Numbered from the stretch's first letter, positions 33,209 to 42,259 are shown. The stretch: 64,000 nucleotides of DNA from JAKPAM01 sp047601745 (GCA_047601745.1 JASGIS010000001.1:1054001-1118000); one strand, 5' to 3'. The notes: a model not told the origin generated them from the letters alone. Made by a program: numbers and translations.

Positions 33209-34114
33209 TCAGTTGGGCTCGCACGACTCGAATGACGGCGAGCGATCGGGGGACGGTTCCTCGCTCTGACCGGGCATGACCAGCGGCGGATCGGCCGGGG
33301 CCTTGCCGTGCGACAGGTCTTTCGATCGCGTCACCAGGAAATCGACGAGGTGATTGCGGATGCGGTAATAGCGGGGATCGTGGTGCAGCGTCGCGCGCTG
33401 GCGATCGCGCCCCATCGTATTGACGACGATCTCGGCGACACGGGCGCGCGGGCCGTTGCTCATCAGCAGGATCTTGTCGGCCAGCAGGATCGCCTCGTCG
33501 ACGTCGTGCGTGATCATGAACACCGTCTGGTGCGTGCGGGCGCAGATCTTCAGCAGTTCATCCTGGATCGTGCCGCGCGTCAACGCATCCAGCGCGCCGA
33601 ACGGCTCGTCGAGCAGCAGCATCTTCGGCTGGATCGCGAACGCCCGCGCGATGCCGACCCGCTGCTTCATGCCGCCCGACAACGCCGACGGCTTCTTGTC
33701 GATCGCCTGCCCGAGCCCCACCATGTCCACGAAGGTCTCGACCTGCCGGTTCACCTGCGCGGCGTTCCAGTCCGGCCACTTGCTGCGCACGGCGAACGCG
33801 ATGTTCCTGCGCACCGTCAGCCAGGGCATCAGCGCGTGGCCCTGGAACACCACGCCGCGGTCCAGGCTGGGCCCGACGACCTCGCGGTTGTCCATGAACA
33901 CGTGGCCTTCGCTCGCCTGTTCGAGACCGGCGAGCACGTTCAGGATCGTCGTCTTGCCGCAGCCGGAGTGGCCGATGATGCAGACGAACTCGCCCTTGGC
34001 CAGGTCGAAGTTGACGGCGTCGAAGACCGGCTCGGACGAACCCGGGTAAGTCTTGCCCAGCCCCTCGACCTTCAGGAACGGCTTGCCTGCGTCGGCTCGA
34101 CGATCAATCGACAT
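33209..34114 (-). CDS. cynD: Cyanate/nitrate-type ABC transporter ATP-binding protein
   Basis: 301 residues. Walker A is GHSGCGKTT, the signature LSGGMKQRVGIARA, Walker B LLLDEPFGALD and the H-loop MITHDVDEAILLAD. Sequence and length fit the NrtD/CynD/SsuB group. A C-terminal tail of about 45 residues (APADPPLVMPGQSEEP) is poorly conserved. It overlaps the permease stop by 11 bases and precedes cynS by 13 bases. It powers uptake of cyanate, on the evidence of the neighbouring cyanase; nitrate or bicarbonate are alternatives. Confidence 0.92.
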   Translation of the reverse strand: MSIDRRADAGKPFLKVEGLGKTYPGSSEPVFDAVNFDLAKGEFVCIIGHSGCGKTTILNVLAGLEQASEGHVFMDNREVVGPSLDRGVVFQGHALMPWLTVRRNIAFAVRSKWPDWNAAQVNRQVETFVDMVGLGQAIDKKPSALSGGMKQRVGIARAFAIQPKMLLLDEPFGALDALTRGTIQDELLKICARTHQTVFMITHDVDEAILLADKILLMSNGPRARVAEIVVNTMGRDRQRATLHHDPRYYRIRNHLVDFLVTRSKDLSHGKAPADPPLVMPGQSEEPSPDRSPSFESCEPN

Positions 34115-34973
34115 AGGTCACCGCCTTCTGCGCGCGGGCGAACAGCAGATCGAGCGCCATGCCGACCAGGCCGATGACCAGGATCGCGAAGATCACGTTG
34201 GTCAGCGACAGGTTGTTCCATTCGTTCCAGACGAAGTAGCCGATGCCGGTGCCGCCGACCAGCATCTCGGCCGCGACGATGACCAGCCAGGCGATGCCCA
34301 TGCTGATCCGCATGCCGGTCAGGATCGTCGGCGCCGCCGCCGGCAGAATCACTTCGAACGCGCGCCGCAGCGGCCTGACCTCCAGCGTGCGCGCCACGTT
34401 CAGCCACTCGCGGCGCACGTTCGAGACGCCGAACGCGGTGTTGATCAGCATCGGCCAGATCGAGCAGATGAAGATCACGAAAATGCCCGACAGCGACGAA
34501 TCCTTGATCGTGTACAGCGCGATCGGCATCCACGCCAGCGGCGAGATCGGCTTGAGCACCTGGATGAACGGATCGAGCGCGCGATAGACGAGCGGACTCA
34601 TGCCGATCAGGAAACCGAGCGGGATCGCGACCAGCGCCGCGATCGCGTAGCCGGCGCCGACCCGCAAAAGCGAGTGCGACAACTGGATGCCGATCCCCTT
34701 GTCGTTCGGGCCGTTGTCGTAGAACGGATGCGACAACTGCGAGACGATCGTCTCGCCCAGCGCCAGCGGCGTCGGAAACGTCGACGCGGTGCTGCCGCCG
34801 GCGGCCGCCGGATCCTTGCCCATCAGCCTGGCGTACTCGATCTGCTCGGCCGTCAACTGCGGACCTTCGGCGGCGATCGGCAGGGTCGCGGCATGCCAGA
34901 CCAGCAGGATCGCCAGCAGGATCAGCGCCGACAACAGGCCGGCGCGCAGCGCCAGCGTGCGGGAGAGATTCAT
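34104..34973 (-). CDS. cynB: Cyanate/nitrate-type ABC transporter permease
   Basis: 289-residue inner-membrane protein with an N-terminal helix, a periplasmic loop of about 70 residues and five further helices. The EAA loop shows EVILPAAAPTILTGMRIS, and LRVGAGYAIAALVAIPLGFL and SPLAWMPIALYTI are typical of the NrtB/SsuC family. Three same-strand overlaps or short gaps link it to the binding-protein gene (23 bases) and the ATPase. It forms the channel for the imported anion. Confidence 0.93.
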   Translation of the reverse strand: MNLSRTLALRAGLLSALILLAILLVWHAATLPIAAEGPQLTAEQIEYARLMGKDPAAAGGSTASTFPTPLALGETIVSQLSHPFYDNGPNDKGIGIQLSHSLLRVGAGYAIAALVAIPLGFLIGMSPLVYRALDPFIQVLKPISPLAWMPIALYTIKDSSLSGIFVIFICSIWPMLINTAFGVSNVRREWLNVARTLEVRPLRRAFEVILPAAAPTILTGMRISMGIAWLVIVAAEMLVGGTGIGYFVWNEWNNLSLTNVIFAILVIGLVGMALDLLFARAQKAVTYVD

Positions 34974-34996
34974 CTCGAGTCCTCCTCGTCCAGGCG

Positions 34997-36403
34997 TCAG
35001 GCCGCGGCCTTGCCGATCGCGAAGCTCTTCACGTAGTCGTCGGGCCGGGACGGATCGAAGACCTTGCCCATGATCGTGAACTTCGGGTAAGCGCTTCCGT
35101 CCGGAACCTTCTGGTCGAGCTCCTTCATGTGCTTCTTCGCGTCGGTCAGCAGGAAAATCCGCTCGGCCACCTGCTTGTAGTCGAGCTCCTGCTTCAGATA
35201 ACCCCAGCGCTTCATCTGCGTCAGCATCCAGACCGCCATGCTCTGCCAGGGCATCGGATCGAAGTCGGCGCGATCCGGCACGTTCCTGACGTTGCCCAGG
35301 CCGTCGGCGAACCTGCCGGTCAGCACCTGCGCGACGACGACTTCGGGCTGGTTCAGGTAAGCCTGCGGCGAGATCACCTTGGCGATCAGCTCGCGGTTCT
35401 TGGACTCGCGCGCCATCGCGGCCGCGGTCAGCACCGCCCGGTACAACGCGGCGAAGGTGTTCGGGTACTTATCGATGAACTCGGTCGACGTGCCGAACGC
35501 GCAGCACGGATGGCCATTCCACAGATCCTTGGTCAGCGTGTGGATGTAGCCGACCTCCTCGTAGACGGCACGCTGGTTGAACGGATCGGGCCCGAGGAAG
35601 CCGTCGATGTTGCCGGCGCGCAGGTTCGCGACCATCTCGGGCGGCGGCACGACGCGCAACTGCACGTCGCGATCCGGATCGATGCCCGCTTCGGCCAGGT
35701 AGTAGCGCAGCAGGAAGTTGTGCATCGAGTACTCGAACGGAATCGCGAACTTGAAGCCCTTCCAGTTCTTCGGATCGCGATTGTCCTTGTGCCTGACGTG
35801 CATCGTGATCGCCTGGCCGTTGATGTTCTGGATCGTCGCCACGTTCATCGGCTGCGCGTTCGAACCCAGGCCCAGACTGATCGCCAGCGGCATCGGCGAC
35901 AGGAAATGCGTCGCGTCGTACTCGCGGTTCATCATCTTGTCGCGGATCAGCGCCCAGCCGGCGGTCTTGACGACCTGCACGTCGAGCCCCTGCTTGGCGT
36001 AGAAGCCCAGCGGATGCGCCATGATCAGCGGCGTCGCGCAGGTGATCGGGATGAAGCCGATCTTCAGGTCCTTCTTCTCGACCGGCTTGACCTCCTGCGC
36101 CATCGCCTTCAGGCCGGCGACCGGCAACACGCTGCCGATCGCGGCCATCGCCGTGCCCTTGCCGACCGCGCGCAGGAAACGACGCCGGACCGACTCCCGG
36201 GGAAACAAGGCCTTGACCAGCGTCGCCTCGATGAACTCGTTCGAATACGCTTCGAAATCCGCGCTCTCGCCGCGCCGGCGCAGCGTCCGGACCGCCTGCT
36301 CCCGGTCGGCCGCGTCGTGATCGGCGTCCGACGCGTGACGGCCGCAGCCGCACTTCATCAGCAGCGGCTTGTCGGCGTCGTACGGATCGAAGAATTCGCT
36401 CAT
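34997..36403 (-). CDS. cynA: Cyanate/nitrate-type ABC substrate-binding protein (CmpA/NrtA family, Tat signal)
   Basis: 468 residues from the ATG at 36403, seven bases after AGGGA. A 60-residue N-terminal region includes the Cys/His cluster MKCGCGRHASDADHD, followed by a twin-arginine signal VRRRFLRAVGKGTAMAAIG with a cut near AMAQ. The mature domain reads KIGFIPITCATPLIMAHPLG and later PPEMVANLRAGNIDGFLGPD, typical of NrtA/CmpA. Tat export implies folding before export. It is first of the four-gene cyanate run. The frame stays open upstream to 36712, where it covers a PAS-like relic. Confidence 0.92.
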   Translation of the reverse strand: MSEFFDPYDADKPLLMKCGCGRHASDADHDAADREQAVRTLRRRGESADFEAYSNEFIEATLVKALFPRESVRRRFLRAVGKGTAMAAIGSVLPVAGLKAMAQEVKPVEKKDLKIGFIPITCATPLIMAHPLGFYAKQGLDVQVVKTAGWALIRDKMMNREYDATHFLSPMPLAISLGLGSNAQPMNVATIQNINGQAITMHVRHKDNRDPKNWKGFKFAIPFEYSMHNFLLRYYLAEAGIDPDRDVQLRVVPPPEMVANLRAGNIDGFLGPDPFNQRAVYEEVGYIHTLTKDLWNGHPCCAFGTSTEFIDKYPNTFAALYRAVLTAAAMARESKNRELIAKVISPQAYLNQPEVVVAQVLTGRFADGLGNVRNVPDRADFDPMPWQSMAVWMLTQMKRWGYLKQELDYKQVAERIFLLTDAKKHMKELDQKVPDGSAYPKFTIMGKVFDPSRPDDYVKSFAIGKAAA

Positions 36404-36468
36404 GACGTTTCCCTTGTTGACGAGGTTCGATGCCAAGGAGACCGGCCGGCCGCCTCCATCGCGACGGC

Positions 36469-36661
36469 CGTGTTTTTCCTGTAGTGCCAGCCCTACGAGC
36501 CGGCAGCGTCCCCGGGTATCGATGCCGTACATCCCGTCACCGGTCGATTCGAGCAGGCGCTGCAACAGCGCCGGGCTCGCCTGCGGCGTGCCGCCGCGCG
36601 CGGCCGTCTGCGGCAGGTCGACGCCTGCGGCGTCGCCGGAGAATCGATCATCACTCGGCAT
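36469..36661 (-). pseudogene. PAS-domain relic upstream of the cyanate operon
   Basis: In frame with cynA, from an ATG at 36661, the DNA encodes MPSDDRFSGDAAGVDLPQ and then LLQRLLESTGDGMYGIDTRG and RCRLVG. The block LLxSTGDGxYGIDxxGRC is the opening of PAS sensor domains in many kinases and cyclases. The next PAS residues are missing and the frame runs into non-coding leader. It looks like the first 60 codons of a deleted sensor. A functional short leader fusion to cynA seems unlikely because cynA has its own ribosome site. Confidence 0.55.
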
Positions 36662-36734
36662 GCGGATTCGGGTGGCTCGATGACGGCTCCCGATCAGCAA
36701 GGGCCGTGCCACCAGGCGGAGGCGAACCGGCGCG

Positions 36735-37145
36735 TCAGGTCGAATCCGGCAGCCGCCACAACCAGATGCCGACCGCCGCGCAGCACAGGCCCGGCATCCA
36801 GTTCCACGGCGGCTTGATGACGAACCACATGCCGACCGAACTGATCGTCATCATCGTGATCGCCAGTTGCTTGGCGCGGCGCGGCACCGCGCGGCGGGTG
36901 TTCCAGTCGCGCACGATCGGCCCGAAGCGCGGATGGTCGAGTATCCACTGCTCCATGCGCCGGCTGCCGCGCGAGAAGCAGAACGCGGCCAGCAGCGCGA
37001 ACGGCGCCGTCGGCAGCAGCGGCAGGAAGATGCCGATGAAGCCGATCACCAGGCTCAGCACGCCGGCGCTCATCCAGATCACGCGCAGCCAGCGCGGCTT
37101 GTCGTCGGCCGGGTGCGGAACCGGCTGGTCGGGAGGCATGCTCAT
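36735..37145 (-). CDS. YbaN/DUF454 family membrane protein
   Basis: 136 residues with hydrophobic segments at about 23-50 (LSLVIGFIGIFLPLLPTAPF) and 95-130. The conserved DUF454 blocks GFIGIFLPLLPTAPFALLAA, FSRGSRRMEQWILDHP and FGPIVRDWNTRRAVP are present. Inner-membrane location is expected; the function of the family is unknown. The start is ATG 37145 or the second Met six bases later. It stands alone between the cyanate leader and the GGDEF/EAL gene. Confidence 0.9.
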   Translation of the reverse strand: MSMPPDQPVPHPADDKPRWLRVIWMSAGVLSLVIGFIGIFLPLLPTAPFALLAAFCFSRGSRRMEQWILDHPRFGPIVRDWNTRRAVPRRAKQLAITMMTISSVGMWFVIKPPWNWMPGLCCAAVGIWLWRLPDST

Positions 37146-37231
37146 CCGGGCATGATAGCGATTGCCCGGCCGCATCGCCGCCCGAATCCCGCCGCGGCCG
37201 CCGCGCGGCGCCGATCGGACATCCGCCCGGG

Positions 37232-39241
37232 TCAGGTGCCGGCCAGCGGCAGCGGTTCGCGGCGATGCGAGCGGATCAGTTCGTCGACCGAGCACGGCCG
37301 CGAGAACAGGAACCCCTGGCCGACCGCGATCCGGGTCGCTTCGAGCAGGTAGGCTCGCTCCTGCTCGGTCTCGATCCCCTCGGCCACCACGTTCATGCCG
37401 AGCGCGCCGGACAGCGAGGCGATGGCCCGCAGGATGCTCTGGCTGCGCGGCCGCAGGTGGATCGACGCGATCAGCGAACGATCGACCTTCAGTTCGTCGG
37501 CGGTGATGTCGGCCAGGATCGACAGACACGAGAAGCCGGTGCCGAAATCGTCGATCGATACGCCGATCCCGGCTTCGCGCAGCAGCGGCAGCACGCGGGA
37601 CTGGAACAGGCCCGCGGCGACGAAGTTCTCCTCGGTCAGTTCGAACATCAGGCGCGGTCCGTGGGTGCCGACCCGATGCACCAGGTTCTCCATGAACTGC
37701 GGCTTGGCCGCCTGCTGCGCGGCGATGTTCAGGCTGTACGTGATGTCCGGCCCGAAACACGCGTCCAGCCTCGGCAGATCGCGGATCAGCGCATCGGCGA
37801 TCGTGTGCGTGATGCAGTCGAGCAGCCCCATCTCGATCGCGGCCGACAGGAAGCGCGCCGGCGGCTGCACGGCACCGGTATCGTCGATCCACCGGGCCAG
37901 CGCCTCGAAGCCGATCACCTTGCCGTCGCGGATGTCGACCTTCGGCTGCAGCACGTACGTGAACTGGCTGTTGTCCAGCGCGGTCCGAAGACGCCGCTCG
38001 AGCGACATCCTCTCGATCGCGCTGCGCCCGAGCGCCTCGTCGAAGTAGCCGACGCCGCCCTTGCCCGATGATTTGACGTGGTACATCGCCATGTCGGCTT
38101 TGCGCTTCAGCGTCTCGTAGTCGTGGCCGTGCGACGGGTAGACGGACACGCCGATCGTCGCCGATGCCTGCAGCGACTGGCCGTCGATGTCGAACGGCTC
38201 GCGCAGCCGCTCGCGCAGGCGCTCGATCAGGCCGGTCAACTGCGAGCACTCGGTGATCGGCGCCAGCGCCATCACGAACTCGTCGCCGCTGATGCGGCCG
38301 ACGATGTCGTTGGCGCGGATCTCGGCGCGCATGCGCTCGGCCACGCCCTTGAGCAGCGCATCGCCGGCCGCATGGCCGTAGTAGTCGTTGACCTGCTTGA
38401 AATGGTCGATGTCGATGAACGCCAGCGCCAGTTGCTCGCCCGGCCGCAACGCCGCGATCCGCGCGTTGACCAGTTCGTGGATGTGCACGCGGTTGGCCAG
38501 CCCCGTCAACTGATCGTGATTGGCGCGGTACGTCAGCGCTTCCTGGCTCGCTTCGAGCTCCTCGGCGAGCCGCTTCAGGCGATAGCTCTCGACCTCGGTC
38601 TGGTGCGCGCGGCTGGCCGCGAACGCGTGCGAAGCCAGCACCGAGAACTTGCGCGCGAGGTTGACGTGCGAACGGTCGAAACCGGGCGAATCCGGCTCGC
38701 GCAGCATCATCAGCAGGCCGCGCCGGTCGCGCACGCGCAACGGCAGGTACAAGGCCGGCTGGCGACGGTTGACGATCGCCAGCGCCTCCTCGGGCCAGGC
38801 CTGGCCGTCGGGCGTCGAGATCGTCGTCAGCACGCGGCCGGCCAGCACCTTGCTCAGCATGCGGTCGATCGGCCAGACCGTGCCGATCAAGCGTTCGTGG
38901 CTGGCCGACATGCACTGGAGCACCATCGCGTGATCGCCGGACGCCGGCCTGTCCCCGTCCCCGTCCCCGTCCCCGTCCCCGGCGCCGGTCGCGGCCGGCG
39001 GGTCGACGCCCAGCGCGTGCGCGAGCTCGACCAGCACCAGCGCGTGCGAGTAGTCGAAGATCGACTGCACGGCCGCGAACACGCCGATGAACGGATCCTG
39101 TTCGGGCCCGACGGCCAGGATCGAGTCGAGCGCGCTCAGCAGCAGGTTCGCGTGCCGCGCCTCGGTGCGCAGCATGTCCAGCTCGCGCCCCATCGCGATG
39201 ATGGTCTCGCGCAGCTCCTCACCGATGACGCGACCGTCCAC
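37232..39241 (-). CDS. GGDEF-EAL protein with N-terminal sensor region
   Basis: 669 residues. The first 210 form a GAF-like sensor (LYLPLRVRDRRGLLMMLRE), containing a GDGDGDGDGDR run near 88-98 from a hexanucleotide repeat. The GGDEF domain begins YRANHDQLTGLANRVHIHEL, with a variant active site RISGDEFVMAL (SGDEF, near 318). The EAL domain has GFEALARW near 445, DDFGTGFSCL and LKVDRSLIASI, so phosphodiesterase activity is likely. Cyclase activity is less sure. It is 28 bases after the FIST-domain gene on the same strand, suggesting a sensor/effector pair controlling cyclic di-GMP. Confidence 0.93.
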   Translation of the reverse strand: MDGRVIGEELRETIIAMGRELDMLRTEARHANLLLSALDSILAVGPEQDPFIGVFAAVQSIFDYSHALVLVELAHALGVDPPAATGAGDGDGDGDGDRPASGDHAMVLQCMSASHERLIGTVWPIDRMLSKVLAGRVLTTISTPDGQAWPEEALAIVNRRQPALYLPLRVRDRRGLLMMLREPDSPGFDRSHVNLARKFSVLASHAFAASRAHQTEVESYRLKRLAEELEASQEALTYRANHDQLTGLANRVHIHELVNARIAALRPGEQLALAFIDIDHFKQVNDYYGHAAGDALLKGVAERMRAEIRANDIVGRISGDEFVMALAPITECSQLTGLIERLRERLREPFDIDGQSLQASATIGVSVYPSHGHDYETLKRKADMAMYHVKSSGKGGVGYFDEALGRSAIERMSLERRLRTALDNSQFTYVLQPKVDIRDGKVIGFEALARWIDDTGAVQPPARFLSAAIEMGLLDCITHTIADALIRDLPRLDACFGPDITYSLNIAAQQAAKPQFMENLVHRVGTHGPRLMFELTEENFVAAGLFQSRVLPLLREAGIGVSIDDFGTGFSCLSILADITADELKVDRSLIASIHLRPRSQSILRAIASLSGALGMNVVAEGIETEQERAYLLEATRIAVGQGFLFSRPCSVDELIRSHRREPLPLAGT
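38951..38980. repeat. Hexanucleotide repeat (GTCCCC, five perfect copies)
   Basis: Five exact copies inside the GGDEF-EAL gene, encoding alternating Gly-Asp on the minus strand. The repeat lies in the sensor region and keeps frame whatever its length. Confidence 0.9.
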
Positions 39242-39269
39242 CGCCCTATCCGATACGATGCGCGCGGCC

Positions 39270-40496
39270 TTACCCGCGACCGAAGGCGATGGCCGAGATC
39301 ATCAGGTTGCCGTGCGCGTTGCGATCGAGCATGAAGCCCTGCTCGCCGAACGTGAAGCAGCCGATGAACGGATGCCCGTCGAGGCTGTCGCCGACGACCT
39401 GCGCGACCTCGGGCATCTGTTCGCCCACGGCGAGCCGGCAGCCGGCGCAGTAGACGATCAGCGCGCCGGCCAGGTTCGCCGCGCCGCCGGGCAGCGTCGA
39501 CGCGGCGGCCGACGCCACCTTGCCGGCCCGCTCGATCAACCGCGAGCGGTCGCCGCGCATGCTGTAGACCCGCGTGCCGACCTCGACCGACGCGAACGTC
39601 GCCAGGCCGCCGTTCGCGAGGATGCGATCCGGATGGATCAGCAGGTAGTGCGCGACGTCCTCGATGCGGCCGGCGTCGACGCCCAGCGGAAACATCGTGG
39701 TGTCGGTCAGGATGTTGCCGCCGTCGGCGAGGCGCGCGTCCAGCGAGCCGCCGATCCAGCGGTTGTAGACGGCGGCCGCGGGCTCGCCGTCGATGCTCAG
39801 GATCTCGCGCCCGCTCGAGCGCGTGACGACGCCGCTGTCGCCGACCGCCTGGTAGCCGATCTGCGTGACGATGCCGCTCGATCCGGTCGGCTCGTAGCCG
39901 CCCTGGAACGCGAAACCGATGCCCGCCGACGGGAACAGCACGGCGACGACCAGTCCGTCGGCGATCGGGCCGTCGGGCCCGAGCTGGCGCCACTTGCCGG
40001 CGACCTCGTTGTCCGCCGAACTGCCGCCGATGATCGGACAGCGTTCGCCGACCACGCGGCGCAACCCTGAGATCACCTGCTCTTCGCTGCCCGGAGCCTG
40101 ATAGATCCAGATCAGCTCGGGCAGTTCGCCTTCGCAATCGGCGTCCTGCAGCGCGGCGCGCAGCGCGCGCTCGGCGCAATCGGCCGGATCGCCGTCCAGC
40201 CGCACGGCCGCCGTGCCGTAGTTGCCGTCGACGTCGTCGACGATCAGCAGGCCGATCGAGCCGGAGCCGCCGAGGCCGTCGTCGGTCATCACGCCGCAGC
40301 ACGAGGTGCCGCCGATCAGCGCGGCGTCCGGAAAGCGCTCGCGCAGGAACGCGCCGAGGCGGACATCGTCGTGATCCGCGTCGTAGAACGCGCAGACGAA
40401 CGCCGGATCCTGGTCCGCGCCACAGCGATTCGCCAATTCGGCGATCGCCGCGCCGGTATCGGCGTGACGCACCGCCACGGAACTCAGACTGACCAT
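39270..40496 (-). CDS. FIST-domain sensory protein
   Basis: 408 residues with FIST_N (ALIGGTSCCGVMTDDG, PIIGGSSADNE) and FIST_C (VVTRSSGREILSIDGEPAA, ILTDTTMFPLGV, ALIVYCAGCRLAVG, FTFGEQGFM). FIST domains are thought to bind small ligands such as amino acids. The gene precedes the GGDEF-EAL gene by 28 bases, an arrangement that suggests ligand control of cyclic di-GMP turnover. No enzymatic residues are known for the family. Confidence 0.93.
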   Translation of the reverse strand: MVSLSSVAVRHADTGAAIAELANRCGADQDPAFVCAFYDADHDDVRLGAFLRERFPDAALIGGTSCCGVMTDDGLGGSGSIGLLIVDDVDGNYGTAAVRLDGDPADCAERALRAALQDADCEGELPELIWIYQAPGSEEQVISGLRRVVGERCPIIGGSSADNEVAGKWRQLGPDGPIADGLVVAVLFPSAGIGFAFQGGYEPTGSSGIVTQIGYQAVGDSGVVTRSSGREILSIDGEPAAAVYNRWIGGSLDARLADGGNILTDTTMFPLGVDAGRIEDVAHYLLIHPDRILANGGLATFASVEVGTRVYSMRGDRSRLIERAGKVASAAASTLPGGAANLAGALIVYCAGCRLAVGEQMPEVAQVVGDSLDGHPFIGCFTFGEQGFMLDRNAHGNLMISAIAFGRG

Positions 40497-40646
40497 GATG
40501 CCGTTGCCCCCCGGATCACCGGATCGGGTACCCGTCGTGCCCGGACGTCCTCGCCGCTTCGCGCCGGCGCGCCGCTCGCACCAAACGGCTGAAGTGTCGA
40601 CGATGCGAGGCCGGCTCGAACAGCGTCCGCTGACGAACGGCCGGCG

Positions 40647-41855
40647 CTAGACGCCCGCCCGGCCGAAGAAGCTCAGCAGCAGTTCGACGACCCGCGCCGG
40701 CTGTTCCTGCTGCACCCAATGCCCGGCCCCGTCGACGACGTGGGCGCCGAGAAAGCGCGCGCATCCGTCGCGCTGCATGCGTTCCAGCTCGCCGGGCTTC
40801 TGGTACATGCCCCAGTCGCGGCTGCCGGCGATGAACGTAGCCGGGACCTCGATCCGGCAGCCGCTCCAGGTCTGCATCTCGGCGGTGAACCGGCCGCTGG
40901 TCGAGCATCGATACCATTGCAGGCCGCCCTGGAAGCCCGTGCGCCGGTACTCGTCGCTGTAGACGCGCAGTTCGGCGTCGGGCAGCCAGGCGTTGGCGGC
41001 GATCGCTTCGGGCGAAGGCATCTGCGGCGCGCAGGCCTGCGCCATCGTCTGGCCGCGATCGAGCACGTAGTACGTCGGCATCCGCGCCAGTTCGTCGGCG
41101 GTCCACGCGCGCAGCGGCTGCGGATCGTTGCCGGGCCAGTCGGCGCTCTTGACGTGGTAGTACGCGCGCAGGAACGCGTGCACGCCTTGCGGGCAACGCC
41201 GCATGTCGGCGTCGGCCGCCGGCGTCGAGTAATACCACTGGTAATGCACGCGCGGGCGCGGCAGCGCGGCCAGCGCCGCGTGGATGTCGACGTCGGCCAC
41301 GCCGCCGGCGGCACCGCTGGGCCGCGGCGCGGGCGCACCGTCATCGGCGTCGCGCGCCGCCATGCCGGACGGCAACGCCGGCGGACCGCCGAACGGCGCG
41401 CTAAGCAGGGCCACCGACCGGAACACGTCGGGCCGGATCAGCGCGCACCAGGCCGCGACCGGCGCGCCGAAATCGTGGCCGACGACGGCGGCGACCGACC
41501 GATATCCGAACGCCGCGACCAGGCCGAGCGCATCGCGCACCAGGTTCGTCATCCGGTACGGCGCGATGTCGTCGTCGTACGAGACGGGTTCGGGCGTCGT
41601 GCGGCCATAACCTCGCTGGTCGGGCGCCAGCACGTGATAGCCGGCCCGCGCCAGCGCCGGCATGATCTTGCGCCAGCTGTAGGCCAGTTCGGGAAAGCCG
41701 TGCAGCAGCAGCACGCACGGCCGGCCCGGCGTCTCGAAACCGGCCTCGAGCACGTGCATGCGCAGGCCGTTGATGCCCGGCACGTAGCGCGAGCGGATGC
41801 CGGGCGCCAGCAGGCCGGCCGGCAGCGGCGGCAAGCTCCCGGCGCCCGCGGCCAT
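40647..41855 (-). CDS. Alpha/beta hydrolase, epoxide hydrolase-like
   Basis: 402 residues. The oxyanion motif LLHGFPELAYSWRK, nucleophile elbow VVGHDFGAPVAAW (Asp in place of Ser) and final His in DGAGHWVQQEQP make the Asp-His set of soluble epoxide hydrolases. DQRGYGRTTPEP is also typical. An extra stretch of about 30 residues (AARDADDGAPAPRPSGAAGG) sits before the cap. The ATG overlaps the HU stop as TGATG, so it is co-translated with HU, an unusual pairing. Haloalkane dehalogenase is a less likely alternative. Confidence 0.87.
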   Translation of the reverse strand: MAAGAGSLPPLPAGLLAPGIRSRYVPGINGLRMHVLEAGFETPGRPCVLLLHGFPELAYSWRKIMPALARAGYHVLAPDQRGYGRTTPEPVSYDDDIAPYRMTNLVRDALGLVAAFGYRSVAAVVGHDFGAPVAAWCALIRPDVFRSVALLSAPFGGPPALPSGMAARDADDGAPAPRPSGAAGGVADVDIHAALAALPRPRVHYQWYYSTPAADADMRRCPQGVHAFLRAYYHVKSADWPGNDPQPLRAWTADELARMPTYYVLDRGQTMAQACAPQMPSPEAIAANAWLPDAELRVYSDEYRRTGFQGGLQWYRCSTSGRFTAEMQTWSGCRIEVPATFIAGSRDWGMYQKPGELERMQRDGCARFLGAHVVDGAGHWVQQEQPARVVELLLSFFGRAGV

Positions 41856-42259
41856 CAAAGCGCGGCGTCCTTGATCTTCTTGAGCGCGCGCACCTTGATC
41901 CGCACGGTGGCGGGCTTGGCATCGAACCAGCGCTCCTCGCCGGTGAACGGATCCTTGCCGAAACGCTTCTTCTTGGCCGGGACGTTCTGGACGATGATCT
42001 TCAGCAGGCCGGGCATCGTGAAGCCGGCCGCGCCTTTCTTGTGCACCGAACCGAGCATGGTGTTCTCGAGCGCGGCCAGCACGGCCTTGACCGATTTGGG
42101 CTCGACGCCGCTCTGCGCGGCCAGGTGCGTGGCGAGCGACGACTTGGTGAAGGTTTCCTTGACCGGCTTGACGACTTTCGGATCGGCCTTCGCCGGTGCG
42201 GCCTTGACGGCTTTCTTCGTCGTCTTGCTTGCTTTGACGGCTTTTTTGGTGGTTGCCAT
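41855..42259 (-). CDS. HU-family histone-like protein with basic N-terminal tail
   Basis: 134 residues. The first 40 are Lys/Ala-rich (KKAVKASKTTKKAVKAAPAK), like a histone H1 tail. The HU-like domain follows: ETFTKSSLATHLAAQSGVEP, FTMPGLLKIIVQNVPAKKKR and GKDPFTGEERWFDAKPATVR. The beta-arm has KKRFGKDPFTGEE where canonical HU has RxGRNPxTGE. Such long-tailed HU variants are known in Bordetella and relatives. It binds and shapes DNA; the tail may add nucleic-acid affinity. An AT-rich leader at 42260-42430 probably holds its promoter. Confidence 0.92.
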   Translation of the reverse strand: MATTKKAVKASKTTKKAVKAAPAKADPKVVKPVKETFTKSSLATHLAAQSGVEPKSVKAVLAALENTMLGSVHKKGAAGFTMPGLLKIIVQNVPAKKKRFGKDPFTGEERWFDAKPATVRIKVRALKKIKDAAL

